64,000 nt of DNA, taken from assembly GCF_018905915.1 (NCBI RefSeq), contig NZ_CP064782.1, forward strand, positions 930,001 to 994,000. The letters run 5' to 3'. Below the pieces are notes generated by a model, which searched no databases, had not been told where the DNA came from, and saw only the letters and a program-made list of their open reading frames with translations. This document shows, in pieces, positions 41,410 through 54,126 of the stretch. This stretch comes from Azospira inquinata (GTDB lineage Bacteria; Pseudomonadota; Gammaproteobacteria; Burkholderiales; Rhodocyclaceae). The position numbers and the translations under genes are program-made. How positions within the stretch are numbered: position 1 is the first letter of the stretch; every line of letters begins with the position of its first letter.

Positions 41410-42205
41410 CCTGGGATAGGCCCGAAGACCGGCGCCCGGGGCGAAACTGCCAGGTATCCAGGTAATACTCCGGGCACTCGCTCTCCGGCATCACCCCGGG
41501 AATGCCCAGGAGGGGCACGGGATGGAGTTCCCGGGGGCGGGCGTAGTGCCCCGCCGCCAGATCGGCGGCCAGCCGGGCATCCACCTCCCACAACTCGCCC
41601 CGATCCACCGCCCCCAGGGTTGCCGCCGTCACCTGATAGAGCACCGCCTTGGCGGTAAGCCCCCGATAGGGCTGAAACAGGGCTTCATAGGTGGCATGGC
41701 CGAAGACCAACCAGCGCATGTCCCGGCGCACCCGGTCCCGGGCCTCCCAGAACAGTTCCCGCCAGCGAAAGTCCGCCAGCAAGGCCAACAGGGAAGGATC
41801 GGCGGCAAGCACCACCAAGCCACATTCGTCAAAATGGGTCATGGCATCCCGTACCGCGCCCCGGGGGGCGGGGGAAGCCCCCAGGTTTTCCTGGTGACGC
41901 CCGCTCAGGGCCGCCTTGGCCGCCGGGAAGGCGCACCAGACTAATCCGTTGAAAAAGTCATGCCAGTTGTCTGGTCGGGTCTCCACCTCCCCCTTGGCGG
42001 CAATCCGGGCCTCGTAGCCCAGGCCGTCAGCCTGGGGCGACACAAAGCGCAGAGGCAATCCCCGGGCCGTAACCAATTGCCTTTGACGCGCCAGGGTATT
42101 CAACAGCGCCGTATCTGGCCGGTCAGGCCAGGGCGGAGACAAGTTCGACAGCAGGGGGGCCAGGGGCGCAAAAAGGGGCCCCTGGTAAGGCGGAGGAAAA
42201 CTCAC
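41405..42205 (-). CDS. DUF3025 domain protein
   Basis: A 266-residue protein of the DUF3025 family, unknown function. Family blocks: YEARIAAKGEVETRPDNWHDFFNGLVWCAFPAAKAAL (central conserved region, residues about 65-100) and DECGLVVLAADPSLLALL. The GTG start at 42205 overlaps the lipoprotein stop by four bases. Its last codons contain the rnpB -10 box. No signal peptide or membrane segment is evident, so it is probably cytoplasmic. Confidence 0.85.
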   Translation of the reverse strand: MSFPPPYQGPLFAPLAPLLSNLSPPWPDRPDTALLNTLARQRQLVTARGLPLRFVSPQADGLGYEARIAAKGEVETRPDNWHDFFNGLVWCAFPAAKAALSGRHQENLGASPAPRGAVRDAMTHFDECGLVVLAADPSLLALLADFRWRELFWEARDRVRRDMRWLVFGHATYEALFQPYRGLTAKAVLYQVTAATLGAVDRGELWEVDARLAADLAAGHYARPRELHPVPLLGIPGVMPESECPEYYLDTWQFRPGRRSSGLSQV

Positions 42206-42753
42206 CGGGACGTGGTAGCGGGCGCCCCATCCCCTTGGGCGGAAGCTCCCGCCCCATCGGCACCATCCGGGCTAGAGCTGGGAACGACCCCAGCCCCACT
42301 CCCGGTTCCTGGGGCTGCCCCAGGGGCGGGGTTAGCCGGAGCGGGCGCCGCTTGAAAGCGCAATCCCTGGCCCTGGCCTTGATCCCGGAACACCCCCAGC
42401 TTGGTGCCCATGCCCCCCGGGGGCGGGCCATCCAGGCGCCGGAAGCCTTCGCAAGTCTGGGTTTCGCTCAGGAACACCTTATCCCCCACCTGGAGCAAAT
42501 AGGTTTCCGGCCCGGCCTGCCACAGCTCGATCTGGCTATTCAGGGGAGCCGTGGTGATTTTGTGGCGCCGCTGACAGTCCGGCAGCCGGGCGGCCACCAC
42601 GTCCAGGGTCACGGTCTTTTTCCAGAAATAGGGCTGTTCCCGGATGATGGTCAGAGCGTGGTCCTTGCCATCGATGAGGTAGGACGCCGCATCATCCACA
42701 CAGCCCGCCAACAGGGCCACCCAGGGCAACAGCAAGTAGATTCCCCGTTTCAT
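42202..42753 (-). CDS. Putative lipoprotein of unknown function
   Basis: A 183-residue product. The signal peptide MKRGIYLLLPWVALLAGC has a lipobox (LLAGC), so Cys18 should be lipidated. A conserved-looking middle (about 35-120; FWKKTVTLDVVAARLPDCQRRHKI and YLLQVGDKVFLSETQTCEGF) with two further cysteines precedes a low-complexity Pro/Ala/Gly/Ser tail. I do not recognise a function. It lies between pyrC and DUF3025 on the minus strand, 18 bases after pyrC, probably in one transcript. Confidence 0.8.
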   Translation of the reverse strand: MKRGIYLLLPWVALLAGCVDDAASYLIDGKDHALTIIREQPYFWKKTVTLDVVAARLPDCQRRHKITTAPLNSQIELWQAGPETYLLQVGDKVFLSETQTCEGFRRLDGPPPGGMGTKLGVFRDQGQGQGLRFQAAPAPANPAPGAAPGTGSGAGVVPSSSPDGADGAGASAQGDGAPATTSR

Positions 42754-42771
42754 CTCGGATCTCCGAAAAAA

Positions 42772-43803
42772 TCAGACCAGCCGCCAGGCCAGGGTTTCCC
42801 CGGCACAGAGGGGGGTCAGGGTGGCCCCATCCCCGTAGGGCAGGGTCAGGGGCACAGTCTGGGCTTCCTTCACCAGGGTAACCGTCTCCCGATTCCGGGG
42901 CAGGCCGTAGAAATCCGGACCGTGGCAGCTGGCAAAGCCTTCCAGCCGGTCTAAAGCCCCGGCATCCTCAAAGGCCTGGGCATAGAGTTCCAGGGCCGTC
43001 AGAGCGGTATAGCAGCCAGCGCAGCCGCAGCCGGTTTCCTTGGCCCCCGTGGCGTGGGGAGCGGAATCCGTGCCCAGGAAAAACTTGGGGTTGCCACCGG
43101 TAGCGGCCTCCACCAAGGCTTGCCGGTGGGTTTCCCGCTTCAGCACCGGGAGGCAGTAATAATGGGGACGCAGACCACCGGCAAAAATGGCATTGCGGTT
43201 GAAAAGCAGGTGATGGGCAGTAACGGTGGCGCCCACCCGGGGCCCCGCCTCGGTGACAAAGCGGGCGGCGTCGGCGGTGGTGATATGTTCAAAAACCACC
43301 TTCAGATCCGGATGCCGGGTCAGCAGGGGCAGCAACACCCGGTCGATGAAGGTTTTTTCCCGATCAAAAATATCCACCGCCGGATCGGTCACTTCCCCGT
43401 GCACCAGCAGGGGCAGGCCCGTTTCCGCCATGGCCGCCAGGGTAGCGTCGCAACGGCCCAGATCGGTCACCCCGGCGTCCGAATTGGTGGTGGCGCCAGC
43501 GGGATAGAGCTTAACCGCCTTGATGCACCCGGCCGCCACCGCCCGATGGATTTCTTCCGGCGGGGTGTTGTCCGTCAGATACAGGGTCATCAGGGGCTCA
43601 AAACTGGCCCCCTGGGGCAAGGCCGCCAGAATGCGCTGACGATAGGCCAGGGCCTGTTCCACCGTGGTCACCGGGGGCTTCAGGTTGGGCATGATGATGG
43701 CCCGGCCGAACTGGCGGGCGGAATGGGGCAACACGGCGGCCAGGGCGGCACCGTCCCGCAGGTGCAGATGCCAATCGTCGGGGCGAAGCAGGGTGATTTC
43801 CAT
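42772..43803 (-). CDS. pyrC: Dihydroorotase (class II)
   Basis: A 343-residue zinc enzyme of pyrimidine synthesis closing carbamoyl aspartate to dihydroorotate. Metal ligands: [10 protein letters not shown] (HxH), the carbamylated Lys in [44 protein letters not shown], and Asp in [16 protein letters not shown]. Length and motifs match E. coli PyrC. Start at 43803 ([15 protein letters not shown]); an upstream open extension is not conserved. Confidence 0.97.
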   Translation of the reverse strand: MEITLLRPDDWHLHLRDGAALAAVLPHSARQFGRAIIMPNLKPPVTTVEQALAYRQRILAALPQGASFEPLMTLYLTDNTPPEEIHRAVAAGCIKAVKLYPAGATTNSDAGVTDLGRCDATLAAMAETGLPLLVHGEVTDPAVDIFDREKTFIDRVLLPLLTRHPDLKVVFEHITTADAARFVTEAGPRVGATVTAHHLLFNRNAIFAGGLRPHYYCLPVLKRETHRQALVEAATGGNPKFFLGTDSAPHATGAKETGCGCAGCYTALTALELYAQAFEDAGALDRLEGFASCHGPDFYGLPRNRETVTLVKEAQTVPLTLPYGDGATLTPLCAGETLAWRLV

Positions 43804-43940
43804 GGAAAAGTCCCAAGTGGGCCCGGACCGGACGGCGCCGGGCACAGCAATATCATTCAATAGCAGGGGGGGCGCCGGAATACCGGGCCTGTGCCGCGAG
43901 ACGGGAAACGCTCCACGCACCCGGGCGTTGGGCCCCGATT

Positions 43941-44783
43941 CTAGCCATTTTTCATGGCCAGGGCGCGGGCGTACAGGTCATTTTTTCCCGCTCCCGTAAT
44001 TTCCGCCGCCAGCTTGGCACATTGCTTAACCGGCAGACCTTCGGCCAGGAGCAGGGCCAATACCCGCTCCCCTTCCCCGCCCCGGTCAGCCTCCGGCGCC
44101 CCCTGGACCAGGAGCACGAATTCCCCTTTGCGCCGGTTGGCGTCCGCCGCCAGCCATTCCGGCGCATCCCCCAGGGCCAGGGGCTGAATGGTTTCGAAGA
44201 GCTTGGTCAGTTCCCGGCAGATGACGATTTCCCGATCACCGCCCAGCACCTGGGCCAGGGCCCCCAGGGTGTCTTCGATGCGATGGGGGGCTTCGTAGAA
44301 AACCAGGGTATAGGGCAAGGCCGCCAGGCTTTGCAGTTCCCGCTCCCGCTGGCCAGCCTTGGTGGGCAGAAAGCCGTAGAACAGGAAATGGGGCGCATCC
44401 AGGCCGGAAGCGGAAAGGGCCGTAATGGCAGCACAGGCCCCGGGCAGGGGCACCACCGGGTAGCCCGCTTGCCGCACCCGGGCCACCAAGCGAGCCCCCG
44501 GGTCGGAAACCGCCGGGGTACCCGCATCGGTCACCACCGCCACCGATTCCCCCGCCGCCAGTTTGGCGATCACCTGCTGGGCTGCGTGCTCCTCATTGTG
44601 TTCGTGGGCCGCCAGGAGCTTGGCCTGGGAGCCGAAATGGCGCAGCAGGGGCTGGCTGTGGCGGGTGTCTTCGGCCGCCACCCAGGGCACGGCCTTGAGC
44701 ACCTCCAGGGCGCGCAGGGTAATGTCCCCCAGGTTTCCCAAAGGGGTGGGAACCACATACAATGCAGTATATTCGTTTGTCAT
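43941..44783 (-). CDS. rsmI: 16S rRNA 2'-O-ribose C1402 methyltransferase RsmI
   Basis: A 280-residue SAM-dependent tetrapyrrole-methylase-fold enzyme. Motifs: [53 protein letters not shown] and [12 protein letters not shown]. It acts on the same nucleotide as RsmH, which is also in this window. The start at 44783 is only nine bases from the divergent yraN start, so its promoter must overlap yraN coding sequence. Confidence 0.97.
   Translation of the reverse strand: MTNEYTALYVVPTPLGNLGDITLRALEVLKAVPWVAAEDTRHSQPLLRHFGSQAKLLAAHEHNEEHAAQQVIAKLAAGESVAVVTDAGTPAVSDPGARLVARVRQAGYPVVPLPGACAAITALSASGLDAPHFLFYGFLPTKAGQRERELQSLAALPYTLVFYEAPHRIEDTLGALAQVLGGDREIVICRELTKLFETIQPLALGDAPEWLAADANRRKGEFVLLVQGAPEADRGGEGERVLALLLAEGLPVKQCAKLAAEITGAGKNDLYARALAMKNG
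44735..44763 (+). promoter_or_regulatory. Candidate yraN operon promoter within rsmI
   Basis: -35-like TTCCCA (44735-44740), 17-bp spacer, -10 TACAAT (44758-44763), inside the first codons of the divergent rsmI. Predicted transcript start about 24 bases before the yraN ATG. Confidence 0.5.
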
Positions 44784-44792
44784 ATTTTCATC

Positions 44793-45180
44793 ATGTCCAT
44801 GCCGCCCAAAGATACCACGCTCACCGCTCCCGGGAAGGGACGCTTGGCGGAAAACCAGGCAGCTGCCTATCTCACCGCCCGGGGCCTGGCCATTCTCGCC
44901 CGCAATTACCGGGTCAAAGGGGGAGAGCTGGATCTGGTGGCCATGGACGGCCCGACCCTGGTGTTTGTGGAGGTACGTTTGCGCAGTCGGATGGATTTCG
45001 GCGGCCCGGAAGCCAGTGTCACCGGGGCCAAACGCCGCCGCCTCAGCCTGGCCGCCCGCCATTGGCTGGCGGGCCCGGGAGCCCGGCACCGGGGCCCCTG
45101 CCGCTTCGACTGCCTGCTCCTGCGCCGGGTGGATGACCCGGCGCCGGAATGGTTGCGCCACGCCTTCGACGAAGAAGGCC

Positions 45181-45188
<8 letters not shown>
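44793..45188 (+). CDS. yraN: YraN/UPF0102 nuclease-like protein
   Basis: A 131-residue member of UPF0102, a small restriction-endonuclease-like fold of unknown role. Family features: GRLAENQAAAYLTARGLAILARNYR, GELDLVAMDGPTLVFVEVRLRS (the Glu-Asp...Glu-x-Arg nuclease-type pattern, with Arg where Lys is common) and TGAKRRRLSLAA. Start ATG 44793 or 44799. It is first in a four-gene set like E. coli yraM-yraN-diaA-dolP, but with lpoA absent. Confidence 0.92.
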
Positions 45189-46879
<1,691 letters not shown>

Positions 46880-47011
46880 TAAGGCTTACGGCCAAGGGCC
46901 ACGGGGCGCGGCGCTCAAGCTAAAGCACCGCGCCTGTGCCACGCCAACGCTAGCACAAGCTTCGGACCTTCGAGCCAAAGCTGCCTCGGTTGGGCAAACC
47001 AGGGCCGACAA

Positions 47012-47039
47012 AAAAAGGGCGGGATATCCCGCCCTTTTT
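47012..47039. terminator. Bidirectional terminator between dolP and murA
   Basis: A perfect palindrome of AAAAAGGGCGGG and CCCGCCCTTTTT around ATAT serves both convergent transcripts. It lies 18 bases from the murA stop. Confidence 0.93.
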
Positions 47040-47056
47040 CTTTGCCAATTTTCCGA

Positions 47057-48551
<1,495 letters not shown>

Positions 48552-48552
48552 C

Positions 48553-49305
48553 TTAACCTCTCAACTTGTAACCGCGCCCCAGCAATAGGAGACTTCCCCC
48601 CACCACCAGGAGCAACACACCGCCGGATACCGCCAGACTGAGCCAGGGGTCCGCATCCCCCACCCCGAAAAAACCGTAGCGGAAACCGTCAATCAAATAA
48701 AACACCGGATTGTAATGGGAGACGCCCTGCCAGAACGGGGGCAGGGAATGAATGGAATAGAACACCCCGGACAACATGGTCAGAGGCATGATGAGGAAAT
48801 TCTGGAAGGCGGCCAGCTGATCGTATTTATCCGCCAAGATTCCGGCCACCATACCGGCGGCCCCCATGAGGGCGCCCCCCAGCAGGGTGAAGGTGAGAAT
48901 CCAGAGCGGATGGGCAAAGGTCAGGGGAGCAAAACAGGCAGTCATGGCCAGCACCCCGGCCCCCACCGCCACGCCCCGAACCACGGCCGCCGCCACGAAG
49001 GCAAGAAAGAATTCCCCATAGGACAGGGGCGGCAGGAGCACGAACACGATGCTGCCCGTGACCTTGGACTGGATCAGGGAGGAAGAGGAATTGGCAAAGG
49101 CGTTCTGCAGCACGGACATCATCACCAGCCCGGGGGCCAGAAAGGCCGTATAGGGCACCCCGTGGACCTGGAGGCGACCTTCCAGCACATGGGCAAAGAT
49201 GAGCAGGTACAGGAGGGCGGTCAGCACAGGGGCCGCCATGGTCTGAAAGCCCACCTTCCAGAAACGCAGCACTTCCTTGCGGAACAGGGTGAGAAAGCCG
49301 GTCAT
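48553..49305 (-). CDS. ABC-2 type transporter permease (YadH-like)
   Basis: A 250-residue integral membrane protein with about six helices and the ABC-2 signature near the C terminus (LIDGFRYGFFGVGDADPW). FPLxxMSGVFYSIHSLPP-type and PPLSYGEFF segments fit the YadH/NodJ group. The ATG at 49305 overlaps the ATPase stop by four bases, so they form one exporter. Substrate unknown. Confidence 0.92.
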   Translation of the reverse strand: MTGFLTLFRKEVLRFWKVGFQTMAAPVLTALLYLLIFAHVLEGRLQVHGVPYTAFLAPGLVMMSVLQNAFANSSSSLIQSKVTGSIVFVLLPPLSYGEFFLAFVAAAVVRGVAVGAGVLAMTACFAPLTFAHPLWILTFTLLGGALMGAAGMVAGILADKYDQLAAFQNFLIMPLTMLSGVFYSIHSLPPFWQGVSHYNPVFYLIDGFRYGFFGVGDADPWLSLAVSGGVLLLVVGGSLLLLGRGYKLRG

Positions 49306-50237
49306 GGAGCCCCCTCTCCCCTTCGGACATCGGCCCCATCCCCTTCCATCAAATGGAGGAAGACGTCTTCCAGGTCCGGCGCCAGCAGGCGCACATCCTT
49401 GACCGGGCAGGCGGCCTCCTGGAGGCGATTCAACAAGGGCCCCATTTCCTGCCAGCCCGCCAGGGGAATGCGGATCTGGCCCGCCCCATCCTCCCGCCCC
49501 CGAGCCGCCAAATCCGCAGGCAGACGGCCACCGGGCAACAGACGCAGGGCCAGGGTGTGGCCGGAATAGCGGCGCAGCAGGGCCTCCGTCCGATCCAGGG
49601 CAATCAGCTGCCCGCCCTTTAACATGCCAATGCGGCCGCAGAGGGATTCCGCTTCTTCCAGGTAATGGGTGGTAAGAATGATGGTGTGGCCGTCCCCGTT
49701 CAGGCGGCGGATGAATTCCCACAGGCCTTGGCGCAATTCCACGTCCACTCCGGCGGTGGGCTCGTCCAGGACGATCACCGGGGGCCGGTGTACCAGGGCC
49801 TGGGCCACCAGCACCCGGCGCTTCATGCCCCCGGAAAGGCGGCGCATATTGGTGTCTGCCTTGTCCGTCAGATCCAGATGGAAAAGGATTTCGTCAATCC
49901 AGGCATCGTTGTGGGCCAGACCGAAATAACCGGACTGGAGACGCAGGGTTTCCCGCACGGAGAAAAAGGGATCGAAGACCAGTTCCTGGGGCACCACACC
50001 CACCAGGCGCCGGGCGGCCCGGTAGTCCCGGCCCACGTCGTGGCCGAGAATGGCAATGCGCCCGGAGGAGGGCCGGGTAAGCCCGGCCAGACAGGAAATC
50101 AGGGTAGTTTTGCCGGCCCCGTTGGGGCCCAGCAGGCCGAAGAATTCCCCGGCCTCAATGTCCAGGGATACCCCGTTCAAGGCGGTAAAGTCGCCGAAAC
50201 GCTTGACCACCGCCTCAAAGGAGACCGCCACCGTCAT
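49302..50237 (-). CDS. ABC transporter ATP-binding protein (YadG-like)
   Basis: A 311-residue ATPase. Walker A GLLGPNGAGKTTLISCL, signature RLSGGMKRRVLVAQAL, Walker B VIVLDEPTAGVDVEL, switch His in TIILTTHYLEEAE. A C-terminal extension of about 90 residues is typical of the drug/polysaccharide exporter group. It pairs with the adjacent permease. In this cluster it stands between mlaB and ibaG; whether it has any part in lipid transport is not known. Confidence 0.93.
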   Translation of the reverse strand: MTVAVSFEAVVKRFGDFTALNGVSLDIEAGEFFGLLGPNGAGKTTLISCLAGLTRPSSGRIAILGHDVGRDYRAARRLVGVVPQELVFDPFFSVRETLRLQSGYFGLAHNDAWIDEILFHLDLTDKADTNMRRLSGGMKRRVLVAQALVHRPPVIVLDEPTAGVDVELRQGLWEFIRRLNGDGHTIILTTHYLEEAESLCGRIGMLKGGQLIALDRTEALLRRYSGHTLALRLLPGGRLPADLAARGREDGAGQIRIPLAGWQEMGPLLNRLQEAACPVKDVRLLAPDLEDVFLHLMEGDGADVRRGEGAP

Positions 50238-50255
50238 GGGGAAACACCCCTGGCG

Positions 50256-50543
50256 TCAGGCCAGGGGCAGTAACTCGGTGACGCCGTATAAGCCGGCCAG
50301 ACTCAGAAGGCTTTGGGGAGCATGGGCGATCTTGAAGCTGTGGCCCCGAGCCGCCCCTTCCCGCAACCAGGCGAAGAGCACGGTGAGGGCGGAGGAATCC
50401 GCCTCAGGCACTTCCGCCAGATCCACGATCTGCACTCCGGCATTGGCCGCCAGCAGCGCACTGCCCTGCTCGGCCAGATCCCGGGCCGTATCCATGCGGA
50501 TGGATTGCTTCACCCGCAGGGTGGCACCCGCCAGTTCCATCAT
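50256..50543 (-). CDS. mlaB: STAS-domain protein MlaB
   Basis: A 95-residue single STAS domain (LRVKQSIRMDTARDLAEQG, IVDLAEVPEADSSALTVLFAWL) that in E. coli binds the MlaF ATPase and is needed for assembly and activity of MlaFEDB. The conserved Asp-Ser-Ser block of the STAS phosphosite is present. It overlaps the mlaC stop by four bases. Confidence 0.9.
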   Translation of the reverse strand: MMELAGATLRVKQSIRMDTARDLAEQGSALLAANAGVQIVDLAEVPEADSSALTVLFAWLREGAARGHSFKIAHAPQSLLSLAGLYGVTELLPLA

Positions 50544-51175
50544 TTTTTGCCGTTACCCGAATCCAGGGCCTTGTTCTTGGCCTGGAGCATCTTGATCAAG
50601 CCGTCCATGCCGTTGCTATGGACTTCTTGGCTGAAGGAGCTGCGATAGTTGGTCACCAGGGAGACCCCGGCCACCACCACGTCATAGACCTTCCAGCCGT
50701 CCGCTTCCTTTTCCAGCACGTAATCCAGCTGAATGGGCTTGCCCCGCTTCTGATTGACCTGGGTACGCACGGTCACGTCCGTATCCCCGGGGGCCATCTT
50801 GAAGGGCTTGTATTCCACGGTCTGATCCCGATAGGCGGTCAGGGCGTTGGAATAGGTACGCACCAGCAGGGTCCGGAATTCCTGGGTCAGCACCCGCTTT
50901 TGGTCCGGGGTGGCCTTGTTCCAGTCCCGGCCCAGGGCCAGGCCGGTCATGCGGGTGAAATTGAAGTGGGGCAGCACCTTGGTTTCCACCAGGGCAACCG
51001 CCTTCTTGGTATTGCCGTTCTGGAGGTCCTTATCCTGCCGGACAATGGTCAGCACTTCTTCCGTTACGTTTTTCACCAGCACGTCGGGGGTGCTGGTATC
51101 CACGGAAGCGAAAGCGGAAGCGGCACAGGCCAGAGCGCCGATAAATAGGCCAATTTTTTGCAGAAGCTTCATCAC
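50540..51175 (-). CDS. mlaC: Periplasmic phospholipid shuttle MlaC
   Basis: A 211-residue Tol-Tol-Ttg2 family protein. Signal peptide LFIGALACAASAFA, then VLVKNVTEEVLTIVRQDK, LPHFNFTRMTGLALGRDWNKATPDQK and VYDVVVAGVSLVTNYRSSFSQEV. It carries phospholipid between MlaA at the outer membrane and MlaFEDB at the inner membrane. Confidence 0.96.
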   Translation of the reverse strand: MMKLLQKIGLFIGALACAASAFASVDTSTPDVLVKNVTEEVLTIVRQDKDLQNGNTKKAVALVETKVLPHFNFTRMTGLALGRDWNKATPDQKRVLTQEFRTLLVRTYSNALTAYRDQTVEYKPFKMAPGDTDVTVRTQVNQKRGKPIQLDYVLEKEADGWKVYDVVVAGVSLVTNYRSSFSQEVHSNGMDGLIKMLQAKNKALDSGNGKK

Positions 51176-51212
51176 TCAATCCATCTCAAAACAGTTGTAA
51201 TCGCTCACCGCC

Positions 51213-51998
51213 TCAAGGCTGGGCGGCAGGAGCGGCGGGCGTGGCGTCATCCCCGGAAGCGGCCCCTGTGTCGGCCGACCCGTCATCATCGGTCGCGGCC
51301 GGCGGATTGCCGTCATAAATCAGGCTGCGACGATTTTGCAGGTACGCATCCCGGATATAGGAGTATTTGTCGATGGCGGCTTCGTCGATCACCTGTTCCG
51401 CCGGCAGGGCGGCGGCCCGGGCATCGATCACCCGAAGCAGGAGCAGGCTGTTCCGGGTGGGAATGTTGCTCACATTCCAGACCGGATCAAAGTGGGCGTC
51501 CATGGCGTAGCCAAAGGAGTCCCGCAGCGTCCGGGGCCCGATCACCGGCCACACCACATAGGGGCCATCTCCCACGCCCCAGCGACCGAAGGTCTGACCG
51601 AAGTCTTCCTCATGTTTTTCCAGCCCCGCGTTGGAGGCCACATCGAAGAGACCGAAAATCCCCACCGTGGTGTTAATCAGGAAACGCCCCGTATCGGAAG
51701 CCGCATCCTTGGGCTTGCCTTGAAGCAGGTCGTTCACCGCGATAAACACATCGCCCACGTTGGAGAAGAAATTGCTCACCCCGAGTTTTACCGGGTCAGG
51801 AAGCGCCGCATCGTAGCCCTTGGCCACCGGCTTCAACACCGCTTTGTCCAGGCCTTCATTGAAGGAGAACATGGTGCGGTTGAAGCCCTCCCACGGATCC
51901 CGGGGATTCTGAGCCGAAGCGCAGCCCCCCAGAATGAGCAGGGAAGACAGCAGCAGGGCAAGGGAAGCTGTGGGCTTCTTGGCGATTTTTCGATCCAC
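51213..51998 (-). CDS. mlaA: Outer-membrane lipoprotein MlaA (VacJ)
   Basis: A 261-residue lipoprotein with lipobox ILGGC. Family blocks: RDPWEGFNRTMFSFNEGLDKAVLKP, FFSNVGDVFIAVNDLLQGK, EDFGQTFGRWGVGDGPYVVWPVIGPRTLRDSFG and a terminal Ala/Asp/Pro-rich tail. It extracts misplaced phospholipid from the outer leaflet. Here it is inside the mla operon between mlaD and mlaC, whereas in E. coli it lies elsewhere. Confidence 0.96.
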   Translation of the reverse strand: MDRKIAKKPTASLALLLSSLLILGGCASAQNPRDPWEGFNRTMFSFNEGLDKAVLKPVAKGYDAALPDPVKLGVSNFFSNVGDVFIAVNDLLQGKPKDAASDTGRFLINTTVGIFGLFDVASNAGLEKHEEDFGQTFGRWGVGDGPYVVWPVIGPRTLRDSFGYAMDAHFDPVWNVSNIPTRNSLLLLRVIDARAAALPAEQVIDEAAIDKYSYIRDAYLQNRRSLIYDGNPPAATDDDGSADTGAASGDDATPAAPAAQP

Positions 51999-52034
51999 GA
52001 CGTTTCCTTTGTATCCGTTCAGGCCCCTGGGGCC

Positions 52035-52514
52035 CTATTGTTTTTCCGCCGCATCCGTTCCTTCGGACGCCTTGTTGAAGAGGAACTGGCTAATCAGCTT
52101 CTCCAGCACCACGGCGGACTGAGTCTTGGTAATGGTGTCCCCGGGGGCCAGCATCTTTTCATCGCCCCCCACATCCAGGCCCACGTATTGTTCCCCCAGC
52201 AGACCGGAGGTCAGGATGGAGGCAAACGTGTCCTTGGGGAATTTGTAGCGGGAATCCACATCTAGGGTCACCACCGCTTGGTAGCTCTGGGGATCAAAGC
52301 GGATGGCGGAGACGCGGCCCACCAGCACCCCGGCGCTTTTCACCGGTCCCCGGACCTTGAGCCCGCCGATGTTATCAAATTTGGCCTGGAGCTGGTAAGT
52401 CTCGGCGAAATTGGAGCCGGACAGGTTGCCTACCCGCAAGGCAAGGAAAACCAAGGAAAAAAAGCCGATGACGACGAACACACCGACCCACAGGTCGAGT
52501 ACTTTGCGATTCAT
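52035..52514 (-). CDS. mlaD: MCE-domain protein MlaD
   Basis: A 159-residue protein with one N-terminal membrane anchor (about 8-26, LWVGVFVVIGFFSLVFLAL) and a single MCE domain (YQLQAKFDNIGGLKVRGPVKSAGVLVGRV, then LTSGLLGEQYVGLDVGG). It forms the periplasmic ring of the lipid transporter. Confidence 0.96.
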   Translation of the reverse strand: MNRKVLDLWVGVFVVIGFFSLVFLALRVGNLSGSNFAETYQLQAKFDNIGGLKVRGPVKSAGVLVGRVSAIRFDPQSYQAVVTLDVDSRYKFPKDTFASILTSGLLGEQYVGLDVGGDEKMLAPGDTITKTQSAVVLEKLISQFLFNKASEGTDAAEKQ

Positions 52515-52517
52515 TGA

Positions 52518-53303
52518 TTACGCTCCCCGGAACATAAACGAGGTAAGAATAAAGTCGAGAGCCAGGATCACCAGGGCGGAAGTCACCACCGTACGGGTGA
52601 TGGCGCGGGACACGCCCTCCGCCGTGGGCTGGGAATCATAGCCTTCGAAAACTGCAATCAGGGTAACGGCCATACCGAAGACGAAGCTCTTGATGACGCC
52701 GTTCAGCACATCGGTCTGGAAGTCCCCGGAAGCCCGCATCTGGGACCAGAAGGCGCCGGAATCCACCCCGATGAAGACCACCCCGATCAGGTAGCCGCCA
52801 AACACCCCCATGGCGGAAAACAAGCCCGCCAGGAAAGGCATGGAAATGACCCCACCCCAAAAGCGGGGCGCCACAATGCGGGCCAAGGGATTGACGGCCA
52901 TCATGTCCATGGCGGTGAGCTGCTCGGTGGCCTTCATCAAGCCAATTTCCGCCGTCAGGGAAGTCCCGGCCCGGGAGGCAAACAGGAGCGCCGCCAGCAC
53001 CGGCCCCAGTTCCCGGGTCAGGGCCAGGGCCACCAGGGTCCCCAGAGCTTCGGAGGAACCGTAACGCTGGAGAATTTCATAACCCTGCAAGCCCAGCACC
53101 AGGCCAACGAAAAGCCCGGACACCAGGATAATCACCAGGGACAGCACCCCGCAGAAATAGATTTCCCGGATGGTCAGGGGAAAACGCCGGAAGGACTGAC
53201 CGGAGTAGCGCAGGATGGCCCAGAAAAAGCGGGTGGCGAAACCCAGGCGCCAGACCCGGTCCATCACCCCCGCGCCGATGGAAGTAAAAAAGCGCTTAAG
53301 CAT
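52518..53303 (-). CDS. mlaE: Lipid transporter permease MlaE
   Basis: A 261-residue integral membrane protein. MlaE signatures include FVGLVLGLQGYEILQRYGSSEALG, LTRELGPVLAALLFASRAGTSLTAEIG and VFIGVDSGAFWSQM. It overlaps the mlaF stop by eight bases and is followed three bases later by mlaD. Confidence 0.97.
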   Translation of the reverse strand: MLKRFFTSIGAGVMDRVWRLGFATRFFWAILRYSGQSFRRFPLTIREIYFCGVLSLVIILVSGLFVGLVLGLQGYEILQRYGSSEALGTLVALALTRELGPVLAALLFASRAGTSLTAEIGLMKATEQLTAMDMMAVNPLARIVAPRFWGGVISMPFLAGLFSAMGVFGGYLIGVVFIGVDSGAFWSQMRASGDFQTDVLNGVIKSFVFGMAVTLIAVFEGYDSQPTAEGVSRAITRTVVTSALVILALDFILTSFMFRGA

Positions 53304-54126
53304 GGGAGCCCGCCAGATTCAAATCTTCGCCCAGGGCACCGGCCGGATAGTGGAAGGGCACCGGCCCGTCCGCTTCCGCGTGGACGAATTGATGCACAAA
53401 GGGGTCTTGGGAGGCCCGGATTTCTTCCGGAGTCCCTTCCGCCACCACCCGACCGCCGGACATGAAGTAGATGTAATCCACAATTTGCAGGGATTCCTGC
53501 ACATCGTGGGTCACCATTACCGAGGTGGCTCCCAGGGCATCGTTCAGGGCGCGGATCAACTGCCCCACCACCCCCAGGGAAATGGGGTCCAGACCGGTAA
53601 AGGGCTCGTCGTACATGACCAGGGCCGGGTCCAGGGCCACGGCCCGGGCCAGAGCCACCCGCCGGGCCATGCCGCCGGATAGTTCGGCAGGCATGAGTTG
53701 GGCGGCCCCCCGCAGTCCTACGGACTGGAGCTTGAGCAGTACCAAATCCCGGATCATGGCCTCGCTCAGATTGGTGTGTTCCCGCATCTGAAAGGCCACG
53801 TTGTCGAACACGGACATGTCGGTGAACAGGGCGCCGAACTGGAACAACATGCCCATGCGTCGACGCAGGGCATAAAGATCGGCGGTGGAGAGTTCATGGA
53901 CCACCTGACCGTCCACCCGCACCTCGCCCCCGGTGGGGCACAGCTGGCCGCCAATCAGACGCAGCAGGGTGGTTTTGCCACAGCCGCTGCCGCCCATGAT
54001 GGCGACCACCTTGCCCCGGGGGAAGCGCATGTTGATGCCGTCCAGAATACGGCGATGCCCTTCATCCGTGGGGTAAGAAAAGGTCAGATCGCGAATTTCA
54101 ACCAGGCTGTTTGCCTGCACGTTCAA
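53296..54126 (-). CDS. mlaF: Lipid transporter ATPase MlaF
   Basis: A 276-residue ABC ATPase. Walker A IMGGSGCGKTTLLRLIGG, signature ELSGGMARRVALARAV, Walker B LVMYDEPFTGLDPIS, and the C-terminal segment FVHAEADGPVPFHYP typical of MlaF. The start is uncertain: the frame opens with TTG at 54126 and has a GTG two codons later; no ribosome binding site is strong. First gene of the mla-ibaG-murA series, with the promoter expected in 54127-54200 (a TAGAAT -10-like box is visible). Confidence 0.95.
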   Translation of the reverse strand: MNVQANSLVEIRDLTFSYPTDEGHRRILDGINMRFPRGKVVAIMGGSGCGKTTLLRLIGGQLCPTGGEVRVDGQVVHELSTADLYALRRRMGMLFQFGALFTDMSVFDNVAFQMREHTNLSEAMIRDLVLLKLQSVGLRGAAQLMPAELSGGMARRVALARAVALDPALVMYDEPFTGLDPISLGVVGQLIRALNDALGATSVMVTHDVQESLQIVDYIYFMSGGRVVAEGTPEEIRASQDPFVHQFVHAEADGPVPFHYPAGALGEDLNLAGSHA